From Candidatus Sericytochromatia bacterium (GTDB lineage: Bacteria; Cyanobacteriota; Sericytochromatia; UBA7694), in the NCBI GenBank assembly GCA_018780035.1, contig JADMKE010000016.1, forward strand, positions 310,001-374,000: a DNA stretch of 64,000 nt, in the 5' to 3' direction. The position numbers were made by a program, and so were the translations under genes. Of this stretch, positions 54,161-62,526 are shown piece by piece. Under the pieces are notes generated by a model. The model searched no databases and was not told where the DNA came from. It saw only the letters and a program-made list of their open reading frames with translations. The stretch's first letter is position 1. Each line of letters starts with the position of its first letter.

Positions 54161-54497
54161 GTAAGGTATCCTTTTCGATCAGATGCGAAATTTTCAGTCC
54201 CAAAACAGACAGAATTCATTTTAGCACAGCTTTTTTGGGATTTCTGCAGGCGGGTAATCAGAGTGCGGGATGGGCTGGCTTTTTTCGGCGCCAGGGTCTG
54301 ATTACATCTGTCCATGCTAGTTGTACCCGTTTTTTTTAGCCTGTGGTGTGACGAAGCTCTCATTTGGGGTGTTGGCTTTGTTGCTGTGGGTTCAAGAATT
54401 GTGTCGCAGAATAAAGGGGTAACCCTTGAACCGAGCCGCCAAAAAGCTCAAATCCCGCCGATATCGGCGGGATTTTTTTGCGTAATTTGTTTAGAAA
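54161..54497. other. Intergenic gap between the modular lipoprotein and cpaB
   Basis: No credible gene. It holds the upstream region of the lipoprotein gene, an inverted repeat GGTTCAAG/CTTGAACC (54389-54396, 54425-54432), and the terminator palindrome at 54451-54474 of the cpaB operon. Confidence 0.5.
54451..54474 (-). terminator. Palindromic terminator of the cpaB operon
   Basis: A perfect palindrome whose arms are AATCCCGCCGAT and ATCGGCGGGATT. On the minus strand it is followed by TTTGAGCTTTTT; on the plus strand TTTTT also follows, so it could act in both directions. Confidence 0.75.
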
Positions 54498-55856
54498 TTA
54501 CTGTGTTTGGACCCCATTTTGAATCACAACAGGGGCTCTGACCGGGCGCGGCGCTTGGCGCACCGGGGCTGGCGCAGCTTGGCGGACGGGCGGGGCTGCA
54601 CGGTGCACGGGGGCCCGGTAGGTGTTGCGGGGCGGGGTATACGCTGGGGCCCGATAGGTATTGCGGGGCGGGGTATACGCTGGCGCTGCAGCAGGTTGGG
54701 AGCGATCAATTAATTTGCTGATATCTTCCTCAGTCGGATCTTCTTCTTTGTCTTTGGTCACTGTTTTGACTGGGGTTTTTTCTTCTTTGGCAGGGGTCTC
54801 TGCACTGGTGTTGGATTCAAATTTGCCCTGCAAGGCGTCTTCGATCTCTTGGATTGTGTATTGTTCGGGCTGAATGCTCTGATCACCGGAGGCCCGTTGG
54901 ATGACATCAAATTTACCATTGCTCTGTTTGAGCAGGCTCATCAGTTTGACGCGTTCATCAGGCACGGCCACTGTAATTTCGCGGGGTGTGCTGCCAGAGT
55001 TTGTATTGGTATTATTTTCGGCGCTAAACTGATTGCCCACGGCCAAAATTTTGGCCCTTTGCAAGAGAGGGATCGAAATGATTTTGCCGCGGCGCACGGG
55101 GTTTAAATCGCTGATCGCAGCAATGACGTCGACATAGTCGCCGGGTTTCATCAGATAGGCATTGTCGGTGGGCACGGTAATGGCACGGTGACCTTCAGGG
55201 ATTTGGGTGGCCAGACCCGTATTGCTGTTGGGGTCGGACATACGCCCCGTCATCAGCATCTCACCTTTGTAGAGCTGGGTAATGGTCAACATGCCCAAGA
55301 CCACAGTGGTTTTGTTTTTTTCAATCACAGTCGCGCCTTCGGGCACATAGGCCGCAGGCACTTCTTTGATTTGCACCATATCTTCACTTAAGGGGGTGCG
55401 GGGAGGTACATCTTTGGCGAGCGTTACCACGCGCACCATCTTGGATTTGCCTTTAAGTGGCTCGGCAATGCCGGTGAGGTAGCTCATCGAGAGAATGGTC
55501 GCTACACCTGCAATGCCAAGGGAGATCACCAGCATTTTGCGGTTAACTTCAAGTTGTTGTAGCTTTTCGAGCAATGGCCAACGTTTGGCTTTGGTTTCAT
55601 TGCTGGGTGTTGCGCCTGAACTCTGGTGTGGGTTGGGTCCTGAACCCTGTTGCGGGGGAGGAGACGCACTCACAGGCTCTTGGAAGATGGAGTCGTCGAG
55701 ATCGGCGGTGCCGGGCAATTCGTCGGTAAAACTGGGTGCTGGGCGGCGAAAAGGGGTGCGAGCGCTTACCCCTGCATCGATCTGAACCGGTGGCAGATCC
55801 TGGGTATCCTGTTGATTGACACGCAATTTATTGCGCAGATGCTCCATTGAAGACAC
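54498..55856 (-). CDS. cpaB: Flp pilus assembly protein CpaB-like
   Basis: The 452-residue protein begins with a 100-residue cytosolic Pro/Ser-rich tail, has one membrane helix (about 105-129), then the SAF-type domain (about 138-210: VRVVTLAKDVPPRTPLSEDM, VEGHRAITVP-like VPTDNAYLMKPGDYVDVI) and the RcpC/CpaB C-terminal domain. The last 90 residues are Pro/Arg-rich with a duplicated PAYTPPRNTYR. Start GTG 55856 has GGGAGG 9 bases upstream; ATG 55847 is possible. CpaB is a periplasmic component of tad pili; no other tad gene is in the window. Confidence 0.85.
   Translation of the reverse strand: MSSMEHLRNKLRVNQQDTQDLPPVQIDAGVSARTPFRRPAPSFTDELPGTADLDDSIFQEPVSASPPPQQGSGPNPHQSSGATPSNETKAKRWPLLEKLQQLEVNRKMLVISLGIAGVATILSMSYLTGIAEPLKGKSKMVRVVTLAKDVPPRTPLSEDMVQIKEVPAAYVPEGATVIEKNKTTVVLGMLTITQLYKGEMLMTGRMSDPNSNTGLATQIPEGHRAITVPTDNAYLMKPGDYVDVIAAISDLNPVRRGKIISIPLLQRAKILAVGNQFSAENNTNTNSGSTPREITVAVPDERVKLMSLLKQSNGKFDVIQRASGDQSIQPEQYTIQEIEDALQGKFESNTSAETPAKEEKTPVKTVTKDKEEDPTEEDISKLIDRSQPAAAPAYTPPRNTYRAPAYTPPRNTYRAPVHRAAPPVRQAAPAPVRQAPRPVRAPVVIQNGVQTQ
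54610..54681 (-). repeat. 36-bp tandem duplication in cpaB
   Basis: Two adjacent 36-base copies (54610-54645 and 54646-54681) differ at two positions. They encode two copies of a Tyr-Thr-Pro-Pro-Arg-Asn-Thr-Tyr-Arg-Ala motif in the proline-rich tail, and mark a locus prone to slippage. Confidence 0.85.
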
Positions 55857-55862
55857 TTTTCT

Positions 55863-56306
55863 CTACCTCCCGGAACGCCCAAATGCCTGGGGCGTTGTGT
55901 ATATGGTAATTATAGTCCGGCCCGCTTGGGCGCTTGTGCCAGTCAGGGCACCGATGGTTAAATAGGCGTTAAATTTAGATTTTCTATGGGATAAATTCAA
56001 CATAAAGACCTCGGGTTCTCGGCTTTTTTTCAGGGCTTGAACCCAAATTTGGGCTTCACTTAAACTGGGAAAATCCAGTTTCCATTCGTTCTGGTGGGTC
56101 AAAGCCAGATAATGGGACAAAACCTCTGTGTGATGACGTTGGCTCAGTTGGAGATAAACAGGGCTTTTGCCTCCTGCTTGCAGCGTTTTAACAGGTGTTC
56201 GGGGCAGCAATAGAGCGTCCAGAGGAGTGGCATAAGGGGCCAGCGCCTGAACAGGCAAGCCCAGACAGGCAAAAATGACAGGCAAACTGAACCAGATTGA
56301 GCGCAT
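55863..56306 (-). CDS. Secreted hypothetical protein upstream of cpaB
   Basis: The 147-residue protein has a signal peptide (MRSIWFSLPVIFACLGLPVQALA). The mature part has alternating strands and helices, no cysteine. Its stop overlaps the cpaB ribosome binding site and ends 6 bases before the cpaB GTG, so the two form an operon. It may be a periplasmic partner of the pilus or CpaB; this is inference. Confidence 0.65.
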   Translation of the reverse strand: MRSIWFSLPVIFACLGLPVQALAPYATPLDALLLPRTPVKTLQAGGKSPVYLQLSQRHHTEVLSHYLALTHQNEWKLDFPSLSEAQIWVQALKKSREPEVFMLNLSHRKSKFNAYLTIGALTGTSAQAGRTIITIYTTPQAFGRSGR

Positions 56307-56398
56307 CTGAAAGATTTTCCCCCTGATCCGATTATGCGCTTTGCAGCGGGATAAGACAAGCAGATCTTGGTGCGGGCTGAAAACCCGCTGCTCAGTGG

Positions 56399-56404
56399 TA
56401 TAAT
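56399..56404 (+). promoter_or_regulatory. Extended -10 promoter of the 612-residue gene
   Basis: TATAAT with TGG before it (TGn extended -10). A GCGGG/CCCGC hairpin (56372-56376, 56384-56388) lies where the -35 would be, so it could act as an operator. Confidence 0.5.
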
Positions 56405-56443
56405 TGCTTCAATCTCACGCCTTCAGACAGGATTCTTTCCCCC

Positions 56444-58282
56444 ATGGCAGATGAAACCCACGAGCTGAATTATTATCTCAATCAAAGCCTGTCAGGGGTT
56501 CCTGATGATATTGCTTCGTTGGTGATTGATGCCTTGGCGCTGCTGAGTACCGAAAAATCCCTGATAGCCGATCACGGCCCGCAAATGAATTATGCCGAAA
56601 AAATTGATACCGTGCGCTATGCCTATACGGCCCTCGTCAATTACCTGATTGAACAGCGCCTGGGTTCTCTCACCCCCGCTCAGCGCCTCTTTTTGAATAC
56701 CGGTGCCATTGCCGATCAGATCATTTTTGAAGATCAAAAAGGCCAGCAATTTATTCTGCAATTGCTCGATCCTGAACTCTATCGGCGTTTGAGTGAGATT
56801 ACCCTGGATTTTGACAATACCCATTTGCCGGTCTGGAGCCACACTGTCTATCGCTGCGAAGATCAGTACAACGCGATTGCCCTGGGGGTATTGGAGCCCG
56901 AAGGACTGGATAAAAAAAGCCTGGCCAAGTTTCGTGCCACCCGTAGCTTGGATACCCAAATTGCGCTCTCGCGGGAGCAGACCACCATTCTCAACAATAC
57001 CTACTACGCCCTGCTCAACCAGAGCCGCGAGCTGTTTCGCCGCATGGATGGCCTGATGATTGATTATAAACAGGCGGCGATGCAAATCCCGAAAATGGAG
57101 GAGATGTTGGCCAAGTCCCGCTATTACAATCAGGTGGTGGGGCTGCGTGAGGTGCCTTACGAAGAGCGGGACGAAATTTCTCAGATTTTGAGAGACCCCT
57201 CTTATCGCCGTTTGGGGCAAGATCTGGAGGCGCATGCGGAGCGCATGGCCCAAATTGCCAGTCAGATGCAAACCCACAGTGTGGAAATCGATCTGCAAAA
57301 TAAAAAACTCAAAGAAATCACGGGCAAGTTGATCAAAGCGGGTACCCAGGATATCGGCAGTGTAAGGGATCGCGATGATTTGATTTTTGATGAAGAAACC
57401 ATTCGCCTGATCAAAAACAATGTGGCTGCCACGGGCAATTATGCCGTGGCAGGTGCGCGTAAATCCCCCTTTAAAATTCCTGAAAGTACGGCGCGGATTT
57501 TGTTGGATGTGCATCTCAAACACTGCCCGGATCCCCTTCAGGATTGTCTTGCCACATTGCAAAATGTCAGTGCTGCCCTGGAGAAAATATTTCAAATCCA
57601 CGTCAATCTTTTTGAGCTGGACGAAGCGGGAAACCCGATTTTACCGCCTTTTTTAATTGAGCCCATTCGCAATTATGTGGACTGGACAGGCGAGCGCTTT
57701 GTCTTGGGATTTGTCAGTGCAGAGCCACCCCGTCAGGGCGTAAAAGTCTCTTTTTCAGCGCTTGAGATGAGCCTGCTCAGGGCCTGTGGCATGTATGCCT
57801 TCCGCGATCGGATCTTTGATTACCGGGGCAATCGCCTCGAAGGCAATCTGATGGCTGATTATTCGGCCCGTTTGGAGTCCCAGACGGCTGTCAAATGGGT
57901 GGGCGAAGAAAAGAAATACAAATTGGTAACGGTGATGCAGGAGGTGGATTCTTCGGGGCGCTCAGAGGCGGTGAGTGATTATATGGAGTTTCTCTTCCAT
58001 GCCGCCAATGATTTTCCTGCCCCACTGGGGATCAGCAAGCGCAAATTAGCAATTATGCTGAAATACATTTTGATTCACGATCTGTCTCACACCGTTGCAC
58101 TTTTATTGCGCTATGTCGCCGATAAAGAGCCCGAAGAGGCCAAAGATATCCTGCTCTGGCATGCCAATTACGACCGGCAGCGGGCCCGGCAATTGATTGC
58201 TGCGGCCTGCCGGGATTATCCTGTGTTGGTCAATGAAAATGAAAATGCCTATATCACCAAAATTTTGGGACAGGTAACATGA
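56444..58282 (+). CDS. Hypothetical protein coupled to aroQ
   Basis: The 612-residue soluble protein has no signal peptide or membrane helix. Residues 1-130 are mainly helical, 170-310 contain long coiled-coil-like helices (ILNNTYYALLNQSRELFRRM; LEAHAERMAQIASQMQTHSV), and the C-terminal third has a mixed alpha/beta layout (DYRGNRLEGNLMADYSARLE). No family recognised. It starts at ATG 56444 after a plausible extended -10. Its stop overlaps the aroQ start (ATGA), so the two are co-translated. Confidence 0.7.
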   Translation: MADETHELNYYLNQSLSGVPDDIASLVIDALALLSTEKSLIADHGPQMNYAEKIDTVRYAYTALVNYLIEQRLGSLTPAQRLFLNTGAIADQIIFEDQKGQQFILQLLDPELYRRLSEITLDFDNTHLPVWSHTVYRCEDQYNAIALGVLEPEGLDKKSLAKFRATRSLDTQIALSREQTTILNNTYYALLNQSRELFRRMDGLMIDYKQAAMQIPKMEEMLAKSRYYNQVVGLREVPYEERDEISQILRDPSYRRLGQDLEAHAERMAQIASQMQTHSVEIDLQNKKLKEITGKLIKAGTQDIGSVRDRDDLIFDEETIRLIKNNVAATGNYAVAGARKSPFKIPESTARILLDVHLKHCPDPLQDCLATLQNVSAALEKIFQIHVNLFELDEAGNPILPPFLIEPIRNYVDWTGERFVLGFVSAEPPRQGVKVSFSALEMSLLRACGMYAFRDRIFDYRGNRLEGNLMADYSARLESQTAVKWVGEEKKYKLVTVMQEVDSSGRSEAVSDYMEFLFHAANDFPAPLGISKRKLAIMLKYILIHDLSHTVALLLRYVADKEPEEAKDILLWHANYDRQRARQLIAAACRDYPVLVNENENAYITKILGQVT

Positions 58283-58728
58283 ATATCAAAATTCTGCTTT
58301 TAAATGGGCCCAATCTCAATTTATTGGGTGAACGCGAACCGGGGATCTATGGTGCAACCACTTTGGCAGACTTGGAATCGGCTTTGCAGAGCCAAGCCCA
58401 CGCATTGGGGGCAGAGCTGAGTTGCCAGCAAAGCAACCATGAGGGCCAATTGATTGATTGGCTGCATGAGGCCCGCAGTTGGGCCCAGGGGGTGATCTTT
58501 AATCCGGGTGCTTATACCCACACCAGCATTGCCCTGGCGGATGCCATCAAGGCTACAGGCCTGACCGTGATCGAGGTCCATTTGAGCAATATCTATCAAC
58601 GCGAGGCCTTTCGCCACCACTCCATGATCGCCCCTGTGGCTTGGGGCCAGATCAGTGGTTTGGGGCCAGAAGGTTATGCTTTGGCTTTGAGGGCCCTGGT
58701 CAAGCGGGCCGAGTCCCAGCTCGTTTAG
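58279..58728 (+). CDS. aroQ: Type II 3-dehydroquinate dehydratase
   Basis: The 149-residue protein has [19 protein letters not shown] with the catalytic Tyr24, the [15 protein letters not shown] segment, [16 protein letters not shown] and the EVHLSN...FRHHS histidine motif. It makes 3-dehydroshikimate in the shikimate pathway. It overlaps the upstream gene (ATGA) and the convergent ruvB end by 4 bases. Confidence 0.97.
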   Translation: MNIKILLLNGPNLNLLGEREPGIYGATTLADLESALQSQAHALGAELSCQQSNHEGQLIDWLHEARSWAQGVIFNPGAYTHTSIALADAIKATGLTVIEVHLSNIYQREAFRHHSMIAPVAWGQISGLGPEGYALALRALVKRAESQLV

Positions 58729-59810
58729 TCTAGCCCAGCTTCAAACAGCGGCAATTGATCCAGGGCCAAACCTGTGCTGGGCGGCTCAAAGCCCAGATGG
58801 GTATAAGCCTGGGGCGTGACGACCCGACCCCGCGAGGTACGCTGCAAAAATCCTGTCTGCATCAAAAAGGGCTCATAGACCTCTTCTATGGTGGTGCTGT
58901 CTTCGCTGATCGCCGCGGCCAGGGTATCGATGCCGACAGGGCCGCCTTGGTAATTGCGGATGATCGTCTCCAGCAACAGGCGATCTGTGGGGTCGAGCCC
59001 AAAGCGATCCACCTGCAGCAGATCCAAGGCCTGTTCCGCCACTTCAGCCGTGATTTCGGTTTTGCCCTGCACCTGGGCAAAATCGCGCACACGCTTGAGC
59101 AGACGATTGGCGACACGGGGGGTGCCCCGCGCACGGCGGCCCATGGCCTGGGCGCCTTCGGGTGCGAGTTGGATTTCCAACAATTTGGCGCTCTGCAAGA
59201 GAATTTGCTGCATCTCAAGTTCGTTATAAAAGCGCAGGCGCTCAACCAGACCAAAGCGGGCCCGCAGTGGTGCGGAAATGGCGCCAGCGCGGGTGGTTGC
59301 CCCAATCAGGGTAAAGCGTTTCAGGGGCAGGCGTTTGAGCCGGGCAGCTTGGCCCTTGCCAATCGTGATATCCAACATAAAGTCTTCCATCGCTGGGTAG
59401 AGCATTTCTTCGGTCACGCGGTTGAGGCGGTGGATCTCGTCGATAAAGAGAATATCCCCGGCCTGCAGTGAGAGCAAAAGCCCGGCAATATCGCGGGGGC
59501 GCTCCAAAGCGGGGGCTGAGGTAATCCGAATTTGGGTTTTCATTTCGGCCGCAATGAGCATCGAAAGCGTGGTTTTGCCCAAGCCCGGCGGACCATAAAA
59601 GAGCAGGTGATCGAGGGGATCGCCACGCTGCAAGGCTGCGGCAATCGTGACAGCCAGACTCTGTTTGAGTTCGGCTTGGCCGAGGTATTCTTGCAAATTG
59701 CGGGGCCGCAGGCTGAGTTCACCTTGATCTTCGCGGCGCGGCTCGGGCTGGACGACCCGCGGGGGAGGGGCTGGTTGGGCAGCGCTGCCGTCAGAAGGCA
59801 GAATGGCCAT
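58725..59810 (-). CDS. ruvB: Holliday junction branch migration helicase RuvB
   Basis: The 361-residue AAA+ ATPase has Walker A GPPGLGKT (73-80), Walker [10 protein letters not shown], sensor [18 protein letters not shown], and a C-terminal winged helix. A 25-residue Pro-rich N-terminal extension precedes the core. It drives branch migration with RuvA. Its ATG overlaps the stop of the upstream lipoprotein gene by one base (TAATG). Confidence 0.97.
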   Translation of the reverse strand: MAILPSDGSAAQPAPPPRVVQPEPRREDQGELSLRPRNLQEYLGQAELKQSLAVTIAAALQRGDPLDHLLFYGPPGLGKTTLSMLIAAEMKTQIRITSAPALERPRDIAGLLLSLQAGDILFIDEIHRLNRVTEEMLYPAMEDFMLDITIGKGQAARLKRLPLKRFTLIGATTRAGAISAPLRARFGLVERLRFYNELEMQQILLQSAKLLEIQLAPEGAQAMGRRARGTPRVANRLLKRVRDFAQVQGKTEITAEVAEQALDLLQVDRFGLDPTDRLLLETIIRNYQGGPVGIDTLAAAISEDSTTIEEVYEPFLMQTGFLQRTSRGRVVTPQAYTHLGFEPPSTGLALDQLPLFEAGLD

Positions 59811-60598
59811 TATTGAATGATCCGGTAGCTATAACTGAGGATATCGACGTCATTTGCGGTCACACCGGCTGGGAGTTGGGGCAGTGGTTTGCCGGGGATC
59901 TGGCGCATGATCAACTGTGCGGTTTCGTCGCGATCTTGAATCGGGCTGTTAAACTGGGTGGTTTGAATGGCAAAGGGCAGATTGGTGCGCCAATAGTCAA
60001 AGACAAAGCCCTGCCCACCTTCACCGATATTGTCACCTGTTCCGATTTGAAAGACCAAATTATTGGGGGCGTTTTCAATTCCAGAGGTCAAATCGGCCAG
60101 CCGGATTTGGACCTCAAAGGTCGAAGGACTCTTGATGCGCCAGAGATTGTTAAAGGGGTAATTGGGCTGCACAATTTCGGGTTGTTTACCTGCATTGAGT
60201 TTGCCTCGGCCCATTGTTCCCTGGCCATCGCCAGAGCCCTTTAAATAATAAAAATCAGTCCATTTTGACTCTTGATCACCGGGCAAAAGGCCAATAAAAG
60301 GCAAACGCCCATCCAGCACCTGGGGGCCAAAATTGAGCGCGGGACCGTTAAATCGGGGACCCTCGGTAGAGGCGTTAAGCACTTGGCCTTTTTTGTCTGC
60401 AGGGGCGTAAATGGCAATGTAATACGTTACGTTGGGGTTGTTGAGCGCCAATTTGCCTTTGACCGTAAATTCAAACACAATTTGTTTTTGAGTCGCGGCC
60501 ACGCCCCGGGTGACTTTATTGGCACAGCCAAAAAACAGAAAAAGCACCAAAATGGGCAATAGGGGGTGGAAAAGACGGAGACGTTTTGGCATGTACAT
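59810..60598 (-). CDS. Lipoprotein, unknown function, coupled to ruvB
   Basis: The 262-residue protein has a lipoprotein signal (L-F-F-G-C, Cys25) and a beta-rich mature region ([41 protein letters not shown]). No conserved domain recognised. The start could also be the second Met at 60592. Its stop overlaps the ruvB ATG, an unusual pairing of an envelope and a DNA-repair gene. Confidence 0.65.
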   Translation of the reverse strand: MYMPKRLRLFHPLLPILVLFLFFGCANKVTRGVAATQKQIVFEFTVKGKLALNNPNVTYYIAIYAPADKKGQVLNASTEGPRFNGPALNFGPQVLDGRLPFIGLLPGDQESKWTDFYYLKGSGDGQGTMGRGKLNAGKQPEIVQPNYPFNNLWRIKSPSTFEVQIRLADLTSGIENAPNNLVFQIGTGDNIGEGGQGFVFDYWRTNLPFAIQTTQFNSPIQDRDETAQLIMRQIPGKPLPQLPAGVTANDVDILSYSYRIIQ

Positions 60599-60625
60599 CT
60601 ACAGGGGGTTAAAGCTTAAAAAAAG

Positions 60626-60700
60626 TGGGCATTACTGGACTCGAACCAGTGAAACCTCTGCCGTGTGAAGGCAGCGCTCTACCAACTGAGCTAAATGCCC
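60626..60700 (-). tRNA. tRNA-Val(CAC)
   Basis: The acceptor stem GGGCATT pairs with AATGCCC, with discriminator A and no encoded CCA. Anticodon stem CTGCC/GGCAG with loop TTCACAC gives anticodon CAC. The D-arm and TTCGAGTC T-loop are standard. The RNA is followed on the minus strand by C then seven T, probably its termination site. Confidence 0.97.
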
Positions 60701-60725
60701 GAAACAGATTCATTATAACTCAGCT

Positions 60726-61349
60726 TTAATCCTGCGGGGAGGGGGTTGGCAATTTGAAGAGAATGGCCTCTTGTTTTGCCAGGACCTGTTCCAATTCTTC
60801 GGCGGAGATATAGTCCAACTGAATCAGGATTTCGCCCAGCAAGACCTGGGATTCTTCTTGCAGATGCAGGGCTTTTTCGAGTTGCTTTTCGCTGATCTTT
60901 TTCTCGCGCAGCAACATTGCACCCAGGCGGTTGTCATGGCGCTGTTGGCGCAGAGCCTCTTTCAGCTCTTCGGGGCTACACAAGCCGCGCTCGACCAGAA
61001 TAAAGCCCAACATGCGACCACTGCGTTTTTGTTCGAGCAGGGCCGCGTCCAATTGTTCTTGGCTGACGATTTCACTGCGCAACAAAACCTGGCCCAATTG
61101 GGTTTCTTCGCGCTGTTGTTCGATCGCACGTGCAATTTGCTCTTGTGAACAAATGCCTTCGGAAATCAGGATTTGCCCCAGCAGCTTATGGGGTTGTTGA
61201 TCTTTGACCAGCAGAGCGTGTTGCAATTGCTCTTGGGTCAGGGCCGACATGCGCAGCAGCACTTGGCCAAGACGTTGGGGTTCGACGGGTTCATGGGGGG
61301 AAACGGGCCAAAAACGCTGAAACAATTCTTTCAGTTTGTCACCAAACAC
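60726..61349 (-). CDS. Six-repeat MshEN/PilB-N-like protein
   Basis: The 207-residue protein consists of six repeats of 27-30 residues (26-55, 56-83, 84-112, 113-140, 141-169, 170-196), each L-G-x-x-L-[LI]-x(4-6)-[IS]-S-x-[EK]-[EQ]-L-x-x-A-L-x-x-Q. This is the helical module that forms the N-terminal MshEN/T2SSE_N domain of pilus and secretion ATPases, and in some proteins binds c-di-GMP. Here it stands alone without an ATPase. Start is a GTG with CAGGACAGG upstream. Type IV pilus or secretion control is inferred. Confidence 0.8.
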   Translation of the reverse strand: MFGDKLKELFQRFWPVSPHEPVEPQRLGQVLLRMSALTQEQLQHALLVKDQQPHKLLGQILISEGICSQEQIARAIEQQREETQLGQVLLRSEIVSQEQLDAALLEQKRSGRMLGFILVERGLCSPEELKEALRQQRHDNRLGAMLLREKKISEKQLEKALHLQEESQVLLGEILIQLDYISAEELEQVLAKQEAILFKLPTPSPQD

Positions 61350-61412
61350 GGTATTGCCTGTCCTGAGTTTTAATAGGGGAATTATAACACACTGCCTGGA
61401 GTGGGCTTTTGT

Positions 61413-62189
61413 TTAGCTCTCAGCCGAATCAGGGGGGAGATCGCTGCTGGCGCTATAGCCGGTTGTACTATTGGGCTGAAAGACAATTGTGGGACGTGTT
61501 TGGCCATTTTCCAGCGTCTGAATCAGGCGCAATTGCAGCAGCGAGGGATTTTTGTCAAACATCCGGGCGGCATTGGCCAAACTGCGTAAGCAGGCCTGTT
61601 CTCCGCGGGCTTTTTCGAGGGCCGCTTGGGCCTCTTTTTGAACCTTGAGAACCTGTGTATAGGCCCGTTTTAGGTCTCCTGGCAACATAATGTCTTTGAC
61701 CGAAAGTGTTTTCAAATTCAGTCCCAATTCAGCCAAGGCGGGCTGGCCTTTGGCCTGTAATTGAGCCAAAAGACCTGCCTGATCGGCCAAAAGGCTTTCA
61801 AGCGTATAGCTTTGCACAGTTTCGCGCAAAAGCAATTGCAGACGCAAATAGAGGGCATTCTGATAATTGTCGACCCCGTGCAGGGCTTTGAGGGGGTCTT
61901 GCAGCTCAAATTGCAGTACCAAGCTGATTTTGAGCTGAATCCGATCCGCCGTTAGAATTTCTTGGCCGGGCAGGGTCAAAAATTGGGGGCGCAGATCGAG
62001 CTTGCGCACTTCGGTATGCCCCCGGCGCAGGTGATAGCGGCCCGATTTGAGGGTCGCAATGTGTTTGCCATTGTGGTATTTAAAGCCGGTTTCGTATTCA
62101 TAAACCGTGACATGCTCAAACAGCTTTTCCCAGACCAGGATCAGCATCAGCACAAAGATGCCACTCAACAGGGTTAAAAGCCAGTTCAT
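61413..62189 (-). CDS. Slipin-family SPFH/band 7 protein
   Basis: The 258-residue protein has an N-terminal membrane helix (about 4-21), a band 7 domain (about 28-180: LDLRPQFLTLPGQEILTADR, SLVLQFELQDP, IMLPGDLKRAYTQVL) and a C-terminal coiled coil (about 180-225: KVQKEAQAALEKARGEQACL). Slipins form oligomers on membranes and scaffold microdomains; no NfeD partner is adjacent. AAAGGAGAAAG precedes the ATG. The 5' region is long and structured. Confidence 0.88.
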   Translation of the reverse strand: MNWLLTLLSGIFVLMLILVWEKLFEHVTVYEYETGFKYHNGKHIATLKSGRYHLRRGHTEVRKLDLRPQFLTLPGQEILTADRIQLKISLVLQFELQDPLKALHGVDNYQNALYLRLQLLLRETVQSYTLESLLADQAGLLAQLQAKGQPALAELGLNLKTLSVKDIMLPGDLKRAYTQVLKVQKEAQAALEKARGEQACLRSLANAARMFDKNPSLLQLRLIQTLENGQTRPTIVFQPNSTTGYSASSDLPPDSAES

Positions 62190-62526
62190 CTTCTTTCTCC
62201 TTTGGTGTAGAGCCTAAACCTCACCGTCCCGCCGCCTGGACGGAGGTGTGAACCTGCAAAGCCCAGTTGGGGGTGCCCGAAAGCTCAGGCTGACGGTGGT
62301 GTTCAAGCGATGAGGAGTCGAACCCGTGTGTGAAACAGCGTGTGAGTCTGTTTTGACCTGGGGCGATGGGCAAAACCCGCCGCGTGATACGCTGAGGGCT
62401 GCGCGCTGATTCCCGCTTTATTCTGACATTTTTGGGCCTTTAGGACAAGCGCAAATCGCTCAATTTTAAGCTATAATTGACCATTCGTGCAGAACCATTC
62501 GTGTAACAAATGAGGAATGTTTAAAA
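62190..62526 (-). ncRNA. Structured leader region of the slipin gene
   Basis: About 270 bases of GC-rich sequence between the slipin gene and the beta-helix gene form several hairpins when read on the minus strand. They are CCGTCC/GGACGG with flanking ACCT/AGGT (62218-62247), GCCTGA/TCGGGC (62275-62290, with a G-U that would be C-A on the other strand), AAACAG/CTGTTT (62333-62353) and GGCG/CGCC (62362-62381). A GGGTTCGACTCC T-arm-like element lies between the last two. No known family matched. It may be a regulatory leader or a separate ncRNA. Confidence 0.4.
62472..62477 (+). promoter_or_regulatory. -10 box of the beta-helix gene
   Basis: TATAAT, 49 bases before the ATG at 62527, with GAGGAATG acting as ribosome binding site. 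No matching -35 at the right distance is clear. Confidence 0.4.

Noticed and set aside
62281..62340. The GGGTTCGACTCC element could be a tRNA or tmRNA T-arm.
   Set aside because: Only three T-stem pairs form, no matching acceptor stem or anticodon/tag frame is found in 120 bases on either side, and the ends do not pair.
62341..62400. GGCGATGGGCAAAACC... looks vaguely like a fluoride riboswitch core.
   Set aside because: The conserved GTTCGCC and the CTGATGACGCC-type end are absent, and the downstream gene is not a fluoride exporter.
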